The notes under the pieces are model-generated. The model was not told the origin of the DNA. It did no database searches and saw nothing but the letters and a program-made list of their open reading frames with translations. DNA of 64,000 bases from positions 17,881 through 81,880 of the forward strand of contig NZ_BILY01000034.1 in assembly GCF_004000805.1 (NCBI RefSeq). The letters are read 5' to 3'. The first letter of the stretch is position 1. Each line of letters begins with the position of its first letter. This DNA comes from Paenibacillus glycanilyticus NBRC 16618 (GTDB lineage Bacteria > Bacillota > Bacilli > Paenibacillales > Paenibacillaceae). This document shows positions 41,215 to 50,575 of this stretch, piece by piece. The translations under genes and the position numbers were made by a program.

Positions 41215-41253
41215 AAAAGGGGCTTTCTCTATTTCAGAGAAAGCCCCTTTTGC
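41215..41253 (+). terminator. Terminator after the MerR-methyltransferase gene
   Basis: AAAAGGGGCTTTCTCT pairs with AGAGAAAGCCCCTTTT around a short loop, a very stable stem. The remaining 230 bases to the ABC permease gene contain no gene and no promoter I can assign. Confidence 0.93.
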
Positions 41254-41487
41254 TATGTTGCCATTAGAAGGCTACTCCTAAAAAATGCTCCCAGGTTTCT
41301 TCGCTGAAGGCGAAAATCTAACGTTTGTTGACTGTAGTCTCATGTTTTTAGTCTGGAACTGAGCAGGCGGTTTTCTATAAAATGACATCAAATAGTTGGA
41401 TCAGCACTGTTTAATGAATGCGCTTACCAAGGGCTTGAGCTAAAGCGTGTACATGCTGAATGCAAACAAACGTAAGGAGTGGCGAAC

Positions 41488-42432
41488 ATGGACATGAAGA
41501 GCGGGCGAAAAAGCTTGCGAACACGCTGGCGCACACAGGATACGGAACTGACGTTTCTGGCCTTACCAACAACGATCTGGTATATCTTGTTTTGTTTCTT
41601 GCCAATGTTCGGCCTTATTATTGCCTTCAAAGATTTCAAGATTCACGGCGGTTTCCTGAGCAACATCATCAACAGCGATTGGACCGGCTTTAAAAATTTC
41701 GAGTTCCTGTTCAAGTCGAACGATGCCTGGGTCGTAATCCGCAATACGCTGGGCTACAATCTGATTTTCATCGTGCTGAGCATTGCGGTACCCGTCACGT
41801 TGGCCTTGATGATCGGTCAACTGCATAGCGGCAAGGCCGGGAAAATCTATCAGACGTTGATGTTCTTGCCGTATTTCCTTTCTTGGGTCGTGGTTTCCGC
41901 TATTGTATGGGCGTTTCTAAGCTTCGATAAAGGGATCGCCAATCAATTCCTGGCCGTCCTCGGCAACGACCCGGTGAACTGGTATATGGAGCCGAAGTAT
42001 TGGCCGTACTTCCTGGTATTCATGAACGTATGGAAGGGTCTAGGCTACGGCATGGTAGTCTACTTGGCGACCATTGCCGGCATCGACAGCACGTATTACG
42101 AGGCTGCCGTCATCGACGGAGCGTCCAAATGGCAGCAAGCGCGCTACCTTACGCTTCCGCTTATGAAGCTGGTTATCGTGATGATGTTCATCTTGGCCGT
42201 AGGCCGCATCTTCTACACCGACTTCGGTTTGTTCTTCCAAGTGCCGCGGGATTCCAATTCATTGTTCAATGTAGCGACTACAATTGACGTTCTTGTGTAT
42301 AAGCAACTCAAGTCCGCAACGCTCGGCATGGCATCGGCTTCTGCATTCTTGCAATCCGTAATGGGCTGCGTGACCATTCTGATTGCCAACTGGGTTGTTC
42401 GTCTCGTAGACCGAGAGAGCGCAATGATGTAA
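41488..42432 (+). CDS. Sugar ABC transporter permease (LplB-like)
   Basis: A 314-residue MalF-type permease with six transmembrane helices. The cytoplasmic EAA loop is YYEAAVIDGASKWQQARYLTLPLMK near residues 208-232. It starts MDMKSGRKSLRTRWRTQDTELTFLALPTTIWYILFCFLPMFGLIIAFKDF, the LplB/YteP-type start common in Paenibacillus uptake systems for oligosaccharides or polysaccharide fragments. TAAGGAG lies 8 bases before ATG 41488. No ATPase is encoded nearby, so a shared MsmX-like ATPase is likely. Confidence 0.9.
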   Translation: MDMKSGRKSLRTRWRTQDTELTFLALPTTIWYILFCFLPMFGLIIAFKDFKIHGGFLSNIINSDWTGFKNFEFLFKSNDAWVVIRNTLGYNLIFIVLSIAVPVTLALMIGQLHSGKAGKIYQTLMFLPYFLSWVVVSAIVWAFLSFDKGIANQFLAVLGNDPVNWYMEPKYWPYFLVFMNVWKGLGYGMVVYLATIAGIDSTYYEAAVIDGASKWQQARYLTLPLMKLVIVMMFILAVGRIFYTDFGLFFQVPRDSNSLFNVATTIDVLVYKQLKSATLGMASASAFLQSVMGCVTILIANWVVRLVDRESAMM

Positions 42433-42446
42433 AGGGGGAAGCGGGA

Positions 42447-43376
42447 ATGTCAGCAAGAGCGAAATTCGACACGGGTCTGGACAAGTTCAACCGGATCCGA
42501 ACCGGCACGAACGTTGTTTTCCATCTGATTTTTATCGTATTGGCGCTGCTTTGCCTTATACCTGTCCTTGTGGTGTTGTCCATATCGCTGACCAGCGAAG
42601 ATTCTATTCGCAGCAGCGGGTATCATCTTTTCCCGACGGCATTCTCCGGCGATGCTTATCGCTATATCGCGCAGCAAGGGACGATGATCACGAAGGCGCT
42701 TGGCATCTCCGTGCTCGTTACCGCCCTCGGTACCGTAATTGGCGTGATGCTTACAACGTCTATGGGGTACGTCCTTTCCCGGCCGAATTACAAGCTGAAG
42801 GGGCTTCTGACCTGGATCGTATTCATTCCGATGGTATTTAACGGAGGTTTGGTGTCCAGCTACTATATCAATTCCAATATGCTGGGCCTGAAGGATACGG
42901 TGTGGGCGCTTATTCTGCCGCTGGCTGTCTCCTCCTTCAACGTGATCATTTGCAAAACCTTCTTCCGAAGCACGATTCCAGACGCGCTGATCGAATCCGC
43001 CGAAATCGACGGCTCGAGCCAATTGCGCATTTACTTCTCGATCGTGTTGCCGATCTCGCTGCCGGTTCTGGCGACCATTGGATTGTTCCTCTGCTTCGCC
43101 TATTGGAACGACTGGTTCCAATCCATGCTGTACATTGATAACCAGAACTTGTACTCGCTGCAGGCGCTCTTGAACAGCTTGATGACCAACGTGGACGCCC
43201 TGGCGAAAAATGCTTCCAGCATGGGCATCAGTTATGCGGAGCTTGTCGCAACCATGCCGAAGGAATCCGCGCGGATGGCCGTTGCCATCGTCATCGTGGT
43301 TCCCGTTGCCGTTGCTTACCCGTTCTTCCAGAAATACTTTATTTCCGGTCTGACGGTAGGCGCCGTGAAAGGTTAA
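42447..43376 (+). CDS. Carbohydrate ABC transporter permease (YtcP/MalG-like)
   Basis: A 309-residue MalG-type permease with six transmembrane helices and the EAA loop DALIESAEIDGSSQLRIYFSIVLPISLPVLATIG near residues 175-208. The end VAYPFFQKYFISGLTVGAVKG is the conserved C-terminus of this subfamily, in which the last residues dock into the ATPase. It follows the LplB-like gene by 14 bases and pairs with it in the membrane. Confidence 0.92.
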   Translation: MSARAKFDTGLDKFNRIRTGTNVVFHLIFIVLALLCLIPVLVVLSISLTSEDSIRSSGYHLFPTAFSGDAYRYIAQQGTMITKALGISVLVTALGTVIGVMLTTSMGYVLSRPNYKLKGLLTWIVFIPMVFNGGLVSSYYINSNMLGLKDTVWALILPLAVSSFNVIICKTFFRSTIPDALIESAEIDGSSQLRIYFSIVLPISLPVLATIGLFLCFAYWNDWFQSMLYIDNQNLYSLQALLNSLMTNVDALAKNASSMGISYAELVATMPKESARMAVAIVIVVPVAVAYPFFQKYFISGLTVGAVKG

Positions 43377-43486
43377 TTCTGAAAGGTTAACTCGAAATAA
43401 ACTCGGATTCGTCCGGTTTATGATATCCACCGCGCAAATGCAGACGGTGGGAATGAAGAGGGCTATATTAAAGGGAGGAAATGTAC

Positions 43487-45010
43487 ATGAAAAGGACGAA
43501 GAAAAAATGGCTTGCTATCAGCGCCGTAGCGCTTTTGACAACCGCTCTTGCAGGCTGCGGCAACTCGAATTCCAATTCCAATTCGGATTCAAGCACCAAC
43601 AAGCCTTCGAACACCAATCAGGCGGCAAGCGCGCAGACGGAAACGAGCAAGCCTGCTGATTCGGGCGATGTGCCTACGCTGGTATGGTGGACGATCGGCG
43701 GACAGACTCCCGCCAACTTCGATAAAGCGATTGCCGCGATGAACGATTACACGGCCGAGAAGATCGGCGTGAAAATCGACATTAAGGTAGCAAGCTGGGG
43801 CGACTGGGATACGAAGATCAATACGATCGTAAATACCGGCGAACCGTTCGACATCATGTTTACGAATAACTCCAAGTATAGCCAGCAAGTGACGATGGGC
43901 GCGTTCGCCGACCTGACCGACCTGGTGCAAAGCGATACGCCGGATCTCTACAAGCTGATTCCTCAGAAGGTGTGGGATGGAACAAAAATCGGAGGGAAAA
44001 TCTACTCCGTGCCGACGTACAAAGACTCGTCTTTGACCCAATATTGGGTGTTCGACGACAAATACGTGCAGAAATACGGCATCGACACGGCTAGCATCAA
44101 GACGTTGAAGGACCTCGACAAACCGTTCCACGATATGAAGGCTGGCGAAGGCAAAAGCTTCTACCCGCTGTCGCTTACCCAAGGTGACGGGTTTAACGGA
44201 TTTTTCAACGGCTACGACGATATGACGCTTGGCCTGCCGCCGATCGGCGTGAAAGTCGATGATGCTTCCCGCAAGGTTGTCTCCGTACTGGAGCAGCCGG
44301 ACATCATGGAGGGACTCAAGCAGCTGCACCAATGGTACCAAGACGGTATTATCAATCCGGACGCACCAACGAAAACGGAGGCAGACAAAGCCCGTCCTTT
44401 CTTCGCGGCGCAGGCCTTCCCGGGTGCGGAAGCGAGCTGGCAGATCACGGAGGGTGTCGAGAAGTACGACATGTTTCAGATCTTTGGCCCGATTTATACG
44501 ACAAGTACGATTCAAGGCTCTCTGAACGCGATCTCGGCCAACTCGAAATATAAGAAAGAAGCGTTGAAATATTTGCAGCTGGTTAATACGGATCCGAAGC
44601 TGCGCAATATGCTGGCCTTCGGCGAGCTGGGCGTCGATTACGACAACGTGGATGGCGAGAAAGTGATTGAGCGCAAGTCCGATACATGGCCGCTTGCCGC
44701 TTATACGCAAGGGACGTTCTTCGACCTGGCCGTAACGAAAGGCGCTCCGGTAGATCAGTGGGATCAAGTCCGCAAGCTGAACGATCAGGCGACTTCCTCC
44801 ACGAACTTGGGCTTTGCGCTGGACATCAGCAAGCTGAGCACCGAAGTGGCCAATACGAAAGCGGTATGGGACAAATACCGGTATGAGCTGCTGACAGGCG
44901 CTTCCGATCCGGAGAAAATGGTACCGAAGATTGTGTCGGAACTAAAGGCCGCTGGCATGGATGCGATTATGAAGGCCGCCCAAGAGCAAGTCGATTCGTA
45001 TTTCAAATAA
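43487..45010 (+). CDS. ABC transporter solute-binding lipoprotein (sugar type)
   Basis: A 507-residue lipoprotein. The signal peptide MKRTKKKWLAISAVALLTTALAGC has the lipobox LAGC (Cys about residue 24), then an Asn/Ser/Thr-rich linker (about 25-60) and the family 1-type binding domain: DVPTLVWWTIGGQTPANFDKAI, ASWGDWDTKINTIVNTGEPFDIMFTN. The LipO/LplA-type family binds sugars for import by the two permeases. GGGAGG is 8 bases before ATG 43487, favouring it over ATG 43481. A terminator follows. Confidence 0.92.
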   Translation: MKRTKKKWLAISAVALLTTALAGCGNSNSNSNSDSSTNKPSNTNQAASAQTETSKPADSGDVPTLVWWTIGGQTPANFDKAIAAMNDYTAEKIGVKIDIKVASWGDWDTKINTIVNTGEPFDIMFTNNSKYSQQVTMGAFADLTDLVQSDTPDLYKLIPQKVWDGTKIGGKIYSVPTYKDSSLTQYWVFDDKYVQKYGIDTASIKTLKDLDKPFHDMKAGEGKSFYPLSLTQGDGFNGFFNGYDDMTLGLPPIGVKVDDASRKVVSVLEQPDIMEGLKQLHQWYQDGIINPDAPTKTEADKARPFFAAQAFPGAEASWQITEGVEKYDMFQIFGPIYTTSTIQGSLNAISANSKYKKEALKYLQLVNTDPKLRNMLAFGELGVDYDNVDGEKVIERKSDTWPLAAYTQGTFFDLAVTKGAPVDQWDQVRKLNDQATSSTNLGFALDISKLSTEVANTKAVWDKYRYELLTGASDPEKMVPKIVSELKAAGMDAIMKAAQEQVDSYFK

Positions 45011-45034
45011 GTTTTGTCTGTCATCAACATCCGA

Positions 45035-45067
45035 AAAACCCGAACGGAGATTGCCGTTCGGGTTTTC
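45035..45067 (+). terminator. Terminator after the binding-lipoprotein gene
   Basis: AAAACCCGAACGG (45035-45047) pairs with CCGTTCGGGTTTT (45054-45066), 13 bp, 6-base loop. It separates the importer genes from the two-component genes. Confidence 0.9.
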
Positions 45068-45159
45068 TGGCACGAAATTTAGGATTGCTTTTATCAATAA
45101 CAACGTTATATGTTTGAGCGGTGGGGTAGGGCAAAAGCCTATTGCAAAGGAGATGCCGC

Positions 45160-46920
45160 ATGCGTTCATTTATGCAAATCAAGATCTATCGCGGCAAGTT
45201 CATTGCATATGCGGTATTTGTGGTATTCATCGGCCTTGCGCTCGGCGCGCTCACCTGCGCGGTACTGCTGGACCAATGGGTGGGGAATTCCAGAAACGAG
45301 GCCACAGGTGCATTCTCTCGGGTGGAAAACAGCCTCCAGTACGATGCCGACCGTATCGAAGCGTTTATGCAGCGAGTGTATTCCAACAGCGGTCTGGTGT
45401 CCGACATTCGCAGCTTCTTGGGAAATAACGCGGAGGGCTATCTGACGAGCAGGCTGCAGGGCAGTCAATATAACCGGCCGCTTGTCTCTTTTCCCGACGA
45501 TATGAAATCCTTCTTAAGCAACGGGGGAAAGGGAGACATCACGCAAATCAGCCTGCATACCGAGCAAGAGGGCAACGTGGTGAGCTTCGATAATAACGGC
45601 AATACGAGTTATCTATTCCGTCTGCCAAACTCCGACGAAACGTTTCGCGAGACGATTCAAAAAGGATTCGTCTATCACAAAAAGCTGTCGGATCCGAACC
45701 AAATCTCCCGTCAGCTGGGCGAATTCCGATTCCTGGTTAGCAGCGAGCGTATTTTTAAAACGGTGCAAAATTACCATTTGGATGAGGCTGCTGCAGTCAG
45801 CGATTCCGGAGACGTGTATCTCATCGCCGGCAACGGCCGCAGCTCGGAGGAGCTGATTCGCCGGATCGTGGCGGATGGACGCACGCATGGCTTTCTATCG
45901 ACGGGATTCCTGGACCGAGCCTATTTCGTGTCGTTTCATTCGAGCGAGTTCGATTATCGGTTCGTCAGCACCGTGGATTTGGCCTCGCTGATCCGTCAAA
46001 AAGCAAACGTGCTGCTTATCGTGTTTCTCATCGTACTGGCCGCCATGATCTGCGTCCTGTTGCTCATCGTTTACAATCTGCGCGAAGACGCGAACTTCCT
46101 GCGTCGGATTATCGTGTCCATCGGACGCGTGAAAACGGCGGATTTTACGCCGGTTAACCCGGCCCGCTACCGAAGGAACGAATACGGCATGATCGCCCGG
46201 GAATTGGACGATATGATCCGTCAGCTCGACCGTCATATCCGCACCAATTACCTGCTAAAACTCAAGCAGCAGGAGACTGAAATGAAAGCGCTTCAGCATC
46301 AGATCAATCCTCACTTTTTGTACAATACGCTTGAGGTGATCCGTTCCTCCGCCTTGGTGAACAGCGCCGACCATACCTCCGACGCCATCGCCACCTTGGG
46401 CGCCCTGTACCGCGATATCGTAAAAAACGAGAATATCATTTCGCTTGGCAGCGAGTTAAACTTGCTTCAAAAATACTTAAAAATTATGGAGTTCAAATAT
46501 CCGGACCGGTTTTATTATCAATTTAATGTGGAACCCGCATTAATCTCCTTGCCTACCGTAAAATTTTGGATGCAGCCGCTGGCAGAAAACTTTTTCATTC
46601 ATGGCTTTCATCCGGAGAGCGAGTTTAACCTTCTTATCGTAAACGGCTGGGAGGAAGAGTCACGCTTCGTGCTGGAGATCGTGGACAATGGCAACTGGAT
46701 TTCCGGGAAGCATTTGTCCGAAATCAGGCAAAAGATTTCCAGAGGCGATGACGCCCCGGTGGACAGCATCGGTCTGCGTAACGTGTATACCCGGCTGCGC
46801 TTTTTCTATGGGAAAGGCTTCTCCATGACGATCGACAATAACGAGGAAGCCGGCGTTAAAATAACCGTAATCCTATCCAAGGAGGCGACGAACGATGTAC
46901 AAGCTGCTAATCGTGGATGA
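45160..46920 (+). CDS. Sensor histidine kinase, YesM-type (LytS/His_kinase family)
   Basis: A 586-residue membrane kinase: TM1 about residues 13-36, extracytoplasmic dCache-like sensor domain to about 280, TM2 about 284-308, a HAMP-like linker, and the His_kinase domain with the phosphorylated His in ALQHQINPHFLYNTLEVIRS near residues 378-397. An HATPase_c follows with DNGNW and SIGLRNVYTRLRFFYG. YesM-type kinases control neighbouring carbohydrate uptake genes in Paenibacillus. ATG 45160 follows AAAGGAGATG. The 3' end overlaps the response regulator gene by 26 bases. Confidence 0.92.
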   Translation: MRSFMQIKIYRGKFIAYAVFVVFIGLALGALTCAVLLDQWVGNSRNEATGAFSRVENSLQYDADRIEAFMQRVYSNSGLVSDIRSFLGNNAEGYLTSRLQGSQYNRPLVSFPDDMKSFLSNGGKGDITQISLHTEQEGNVVSFDNNGNTSYLFRLPNSDETFRETIQKGFVYHKKLSDPNQISRQLGEFRFLVSSERIFKTVQNYHLDEAAAVSDSGDVYLIAGNGRSSEELIRRIVADGRTHGFLSTGFLDRAYFVSFHSSEFDYRFVSTVDLASLIRQKANVLLIVFLIVLAAMICVLLLIVYNLREDANFLRRIIVSIGRVKTADFTPVNPARYRRNEYGMIARELDDMIRQLDRHIRTNYLLKLKQQETEMKALQHQINPHFLYNTLEVIRSSALVNSADHTSDAIATLGALYRDIVKNENIISLGSELNLLQKYLKIMEFKYPDRFYYQFNVEPALISLPTVKFWMQPLAENFFIHGFHPESEFNLLIVNGWEEESRFVLEIVDNGNWISGKHLSEIRQKISRGDDAPVDSIGLRNVYTRLRFFYGKGFSMTIDNNEEAGVKITVILSKEATNDVQAANRG

Positions 46921-47656
46921 CGAACCGCAGATTTTGGAAGGAATGAAGCGAACGCTGGATTGGGAGAAATACGGCTTTGGCCGCATCGAGACGAGCGAGA
47001 CCTATGAGGGTGCGATTTCGAAGGCCGTGGAAATTTTGCCGGATTTGGCGATTTTCGATGTATGCATCGGCAAGCAGCGCGGTTATGATGCCATCCACAA
47101 GCTTAACGAGCTGCGCCTTCCCTCGAAATATATTATTATGAGCGGCTATGGCGAGTTCCAGTATGCCCTGGAGGCGATTCGCTGTGGGGCTAAGGATTAC
47201 CTGCTCAAACCCGTAGATCGCTCGAAGCTGCAGCAGCTGGTCGAGAAGATTATCGTCGAAGATCTGAACGGTAAGCTGGCCGATACGGATCGCAGCGATC
47301 TGGATATAGACCCGGTACTCGGCGTACGTTATGACAGCTTGTCCAAGCTGACGAATCGCATTCTGCTCATCGTCAAGGCGGAGTATTCCCAGAACCTCAG
47401 CTTGAAGTCGGTTGCGGAACGTTTTCGCATGAACGGAACGTATCTCGGACAGCTTTTCCTCAAGGAGACAAAAAAGAAGTTCTCGGAATATTTAATGGCT
47501 TACCGAATGCTTCGCGCTCAGGAACGCATACAGTCCACGGACGAGAAAATTATCAGCATCGCGCTTTCCGTCGGATATCCCAACCTGAACTATTTCTATT
47601 CTCATTTCCATGCTTATTTCGGCAAGTCGCCCTCCGATTTGCGGAGAAAGGAATAA
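46895..47656 (+). CDS. AraC-type response regulator, YesN family (short form)
   Basis: A 253-residue regulator. Receiver domain about 1-120: LLIVDDEPQILEGMKRTLDWEKYGFG, phosphorylatable Asp in DLAIFDVCIG and Lys in KDYLLKPVDRSKL. C-terminal AraC HTH about 155-250: YSQNLSLKSVAERFRMNGTYLGQLFLKETKKKFSEYL and SIALSVGYPNLNYFYSHFHAYFGKSPSDLRRK. It is about half the length of the usual YesN proteins because the central domain is absent. It pairs with the overlapping kinase gene and probably activates the importer genes. Confidence 0.92.
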   Translation: MYKLLIVDDEPQILEGMKRTLDWEKYGFGRIETSETYEGAISKAVEILPDLAIFDVCIGKQRGYDAIHKLNELRLPSKYIIMSGYGEFQYALEAIRCGAKDYLLKPVDRSKLQQLVEKIIVEDLNGKLADTDRSDLDIDPVLGVRYDSLSKLTNRILLIVKAEYSQNLSLKSVAERFRMNGTYLGQLFLKETKKKFSEYLMAYRMLRAQERIQSTDEKIISIALSVGYPNLNYFYSHFHAYFGKSPSDLRRKE

Positions 47657-47663
47657 CGATGCC

Positions 47664-49184
47664 ATGCGGGAACAACGGAAATTGAGCCGTCTCCTTGCAT
47701 CCTTCGTGCTCGTCATCATGCTGACGCTGTCTATATCCGGCTGTTTCTCTGCATCCGGCAACGAAGAGAATGCCGAAGTAGCGGGCAACACGGTGAATTT
47801 GATCTATTACACGATTGGCGATCCTGACAAGGACCTTAAGATGGTCAACGACAGGATCAACGAGATTCTGACCAGGAAAATCGGCGTTACCATCACGTAT
47901 ATCAAAGTAGGCTGGCAAGAGTACGAGGAGCGTCTGAATACCCTCGTGTCGGCAGGAACTCCCTTCGACATCGCTTTTGCGCCGGAGTACGCCAGTTACG
48001 CGCAGCGCGGCGCTTGGCTGAGGCTGAACGACTATCTGTCGAAAGTGGGGAAGGATATGTACGACGCTATCGACCCTATTTTCTGGCAAGGCGTACGAAT
48101 GGAAGACGGCGGTATCTACGGCGTGCCAACCAATAAAGAATTAGCCGTGCGCGACCAGTGGATGTACCCGGATGCGTTAGTGAAGAAGTACCATATTGAT
48201 ATCTCGAAGTACACAACGCTGGCTTCCCTCGAACCGCTGTTACGGATGATCAAGGAGAAGGAACCGGTTTATCTGCCAATGGAGCTCGATAAGGAATCTC
48301 AAAACTTCTTTGCCTTGGACGGTTATGAATACGTATCGGATAAAACGCTGCCGCTCATGAGGAATGTTCTGGATCCGGATTCCCCGGTTGTGAATATTTT
48401 CGAAACCGACGAAGCCCGGAAAGTGCTGGACCTGCTTCGGCGCTACTATGTGGAGGGTTATATCAATGAGGATGCGGCCATGCGGGAAACCGAAGGACTG
48501 AAGCGGGGCGCGCTGGTCTTCTGGAAAGCTGCGGGGGGAGGACCTCTGGCGGAAAATAGCTGGAGCAAGGATCGCGGTTACAAGCTGGTGGCTTACCCGG
48601 TAACCCCGGCATTGATCACGACGGAATCCATTCGAGGTGGAATTATGGCGATCAGCGCGGAAACGAAGCATCCCGTCGAGGCCGTAAAGTTTCTCAATCT
48701 GCTGAACACGGATCCCGAGGTGCGCAATCTGTTCAATTTCGGGATCGAAGGCGTGCACTACAACCTCGATCGTAATGGACAGGTAGTACCCATTCCGCCC
48801 AAGGACAAGAACGGCAATCCAATTCCGGACGCGCAGCCAAGCTATGGAGGCGTGCAGTACACCCAAGGCAATTGGTTCATCCTGAAGACCATGGGCGGAG
48901 AATACCCGGATCCCTTGGACAAATGGAATCAATTCCGTGCCAGCAACAAGGAAGCGGTTGTATCGAGTACGCTGGGTTTTACTCCGGATTTGTCGCGAAT
49001 GCCCATCCAGATGCAGAACATCCAGATGGTCTGGGAGAAATACTTTTCCAGCCTGATGACGGGCAGCGTGGATGTGGATTCGGTACTGCCGAATTTTAAT
49101 CAGGAGCTTCGGCAGGCGGGTATCGACGAGGTGCGGGCCGAGGTGCAAAAGCAGCTTGATGCCTGGCGGGCCGCCCATTCGTGA
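47664..49184 (+). CDS. Second ABC solute-binding lipoprotein, downstream of the two-component genes
   Basis: A 506-residue lipoprotein: signal peptide with LTLSISGC (Cys about residue 27) and a binding domain (TVNLIYYTIGDPDKDLKMVND, WQEYEERLNTLVSAGTPFDIAFAPEYA) paralogous to the binding protein at 43487-45010. It is separated from the regulator gene by only 7 bases, so it belongs to the regulatory transcript rather than to the importer. It could be a second sugar receptor, or a receptor for the kinase. ATG 47664 follows AAAGGAATAACG. Confidence 0.88.
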   Translation: MREQRKLSRLLASFVLVIMLTLSISGCFSASGNEENAEVAGNTVNLIYYTIGDPDKDLKMVNDRINEILTRKIGVTITYIKVGWQEYEERLNTLVSAGTPFDIAFAPEYASYAQRGAWLRLNDYLSKVGKDMYDAIDPIFWQGVRMEDGGIYGVPTNKELAVRDQWMYPDALVKKYHIDISKYTTLASLEPLLRMIKEKEPVYLPMELDKESQNFFALDGYEYVSDKTLPLMRNVLDPDSPVVNIFETDEARKVLDLLRRYYVEGYINEDAAMRETEGLKRGALVFWKAAGGGPLAENSWSKDRGYKLVAYPVTPALITTESIRGGIMAISAETKHPVEAVKFLNLLNTDPEVRNLFNFGIEGVHYNLDRNGQVVPIPPKDKNGNPIPDAQPSYGGVQYTQGNWFILKTMGGEYPDPLDKWNQFRASNKEAVVSSTLGFTPDLSRMPIQMQNIQMVWEKYFSSLMTGSVDVDSVLPNFNQELRQAGIDEVRAEVQKQLDAWRAAHS

Positions 49185-49297
49185 TCCGGAAGTGGCTTTT
49201 GATTTCGCCGTATCGTTATTTATGAGGAGCGTTCGACAAATTACAATGAGAGAAACCTAATCTATCGTAGGACTATGGCATGATGCCCGCTAACACC

Positions 49298-49318
49298 TGG
49301 TATGGCAAAGTAATACCA
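49298..49318. repeat. Iteron and inverted repeat upstream of the actin-like gene
   Basis: AAGTAATACCA (49308-49318) is one copy of the iteron found in tandem downstream at 50960-51020. With TGGTAT (49298-49303) it forms an inverted repeat, TGGTAT-n9-ATACCA. It lies 35-55 bases upstream of the actin-like gene, where the adaptor could bind for autoregulation. The rest of 49185-49352 has no gene. Confidence 0.65.
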
Positions 49319-49352
49319 AGGCATGCAAACCTATTGATAGGAGGATGTAGCG

Positions 49353-50549
49353 ATGAACTATCACTTCTTTGTAGGTAACGATAACGGGAATAGCGAGCAT
49401 GATTTGATGATTGACGGCAAACTTATTCAGCAGCCCAATGTGAATTGTAGAGTGGACGAGCTTCCGTGGCGGGAGGAGCAAGCGCCGGAGGGCTTCATTA
49501 AGAACCTGCAGGACCAGTTGGTTGTGACCATCGACTCACCGTCTGCGCAGCCGGGCATGTATTACATAGGGAAGTTTGCTCTGGAGAGCGGTGAAATTCT
49601 CGATAATATCCAGATCGGCATCGACTCCAAGAGCGAGATGGATTTGCCTGTTGTGAACACACTGGCGCAAATCGCGGCGGTCGCGGTACAAAAAGCCTAT
49701 GAGGAGGAGAAGCATATCCCGGCCCAGCTCGACATCGAGGTTGACATGGCGACGGCGCTGCCGGTTACGCAGCATACGGATGAGACCTCCGCGAAGTTCG
49801 AGAAGCGGTTCACTTCGGGAAGGCATCACGTGACGGTACACCTCGGCATTCTCCGGGTATCGGTTAACATCTTATTTCCTTTCGTGAAAGTCGTTCCGGA
49901 AGCAACGCCAGTTATTTTTACTTTGCAAAAGGACGCTTCTGGCAATTGGCGGGAAGGCGAGATTTTTGCCGAATTTGCTGCTTCATACGGAATGGAGAAG
50001 AAATTCAATGGGAGTTTCTTCAAAGATAAAAGGATTCTCCATGTCGATATTGGTGACGGATCGACGGAGTATCCCATTACGGAGGGCAACCGGTTCTTGC
50101 GGCAATTCGTGCATGGCAGCCATCATGGAGCGGGCTATGCGATTGAAGAAGCGCTTCAGGAGTTTAACCGTCTGATTCATCTTCCGGACAGTCCGAGGCA
50201 GTTCTTCAGCGATGTGCTCAAGAATCCGAAGCATAAGTATCATGCAAGGGCGCTTAAGACACTCCGGAGACCGCTGGAGAGTCAGGTTAAACAGATCGTC
50301 CAGCATGTAAAGAAGCAATTGACCAAAGCGCGTAACGAAGTTGACTTGATCTGCGTTTACGGAGGCGGCAGCATTCTCATGCAGACGATATTGTATCCCT
50401 ACTTAAAGGAGCTGTGCGACGTGCGCGAAATTAAGCTGTTCTATATTCCGGCCGAATTCGCTGTAGAGCTCAATGCGACAGGATTGGATGCTTTTGTACG
50501 CGGCAAAATTTACGAGGCGCTGAAAAATAAAGCGGAGCAGCCCGCGTAA
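49353..50549 (+). CDS. ParM/StbA-family actin-like ATPase
   Basis: A 398-residue actin-superfamily protein. Phosphate-1 loop: VGNDNGNSEHDLMIDG near residues 7-22. Phosphate-2: LHVDIGDGSTEYPITEGN near 229-246. Adenosine motif: VDLICVYGGGSILM near 331-344. These define the ParM/Alp/AlfA plasmid-segregation filament proteins, which polymerise with ATP and push or pull DNA bound by an adaptor. The gene is followed after 26 bases by a ParR-like adaptor gene and then by iterons. GGAGGATGTAGCG precedes the ATG. Some actin-like proteins of this kind are phage- or plasmid-derived. Assignment to the superfamily is strong; the segregation role is inference. Confidence 0.88.
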   Translation: MNYHFFVGNDNGNSEHDLMIDGKLIQQPNVNCRVDELPWREEQAPEGFIKNLQDQLVVTIDSPSAQPGMYYIGKFALESGEILDNIQIGIDSKSEMDLPVVNTLAQIAAVAVQKAYEEEKHIPAQLDIEVDMATALPVTQHTDETSAKFEKRFTSGRHHVTVHLGILRVSVNILFPFVKVVPEATPVIFTLQKDASGNWREGEIFAEFAASYGMEKKFNGSFFKDKRILHVDIGDGSTEYPITEGNRFLRQFVHGSHHGAGYAIEEALQEFNRLIHLPDSPRQFFSDVLKNPKHKYHARALKTLRRPLESQVKQIVQHVKKQLTKARNEVDLICVYGGGSILMQTILYPYLKELCDVREIKLFYIPAEFAVELNATGLDAFVRGKIYEALKNKAEQPA

Positions 50550-50575
50550 TCTAACTGAGCAAGCAGGTGATGGCG

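Noticed and set aside
42450..43430. 326-residue open frame on the minus strand
   Set aside because: Antisense shadow of the YtcP-like permease gene; His/Gln/Arg-rich translation with no family features.
49827..49832. CACGTG core as a further parS
   Set aside because: The flanks do not match TGTTN/NAACA; it lies in the actin-like gene and is only the 6-bp core.
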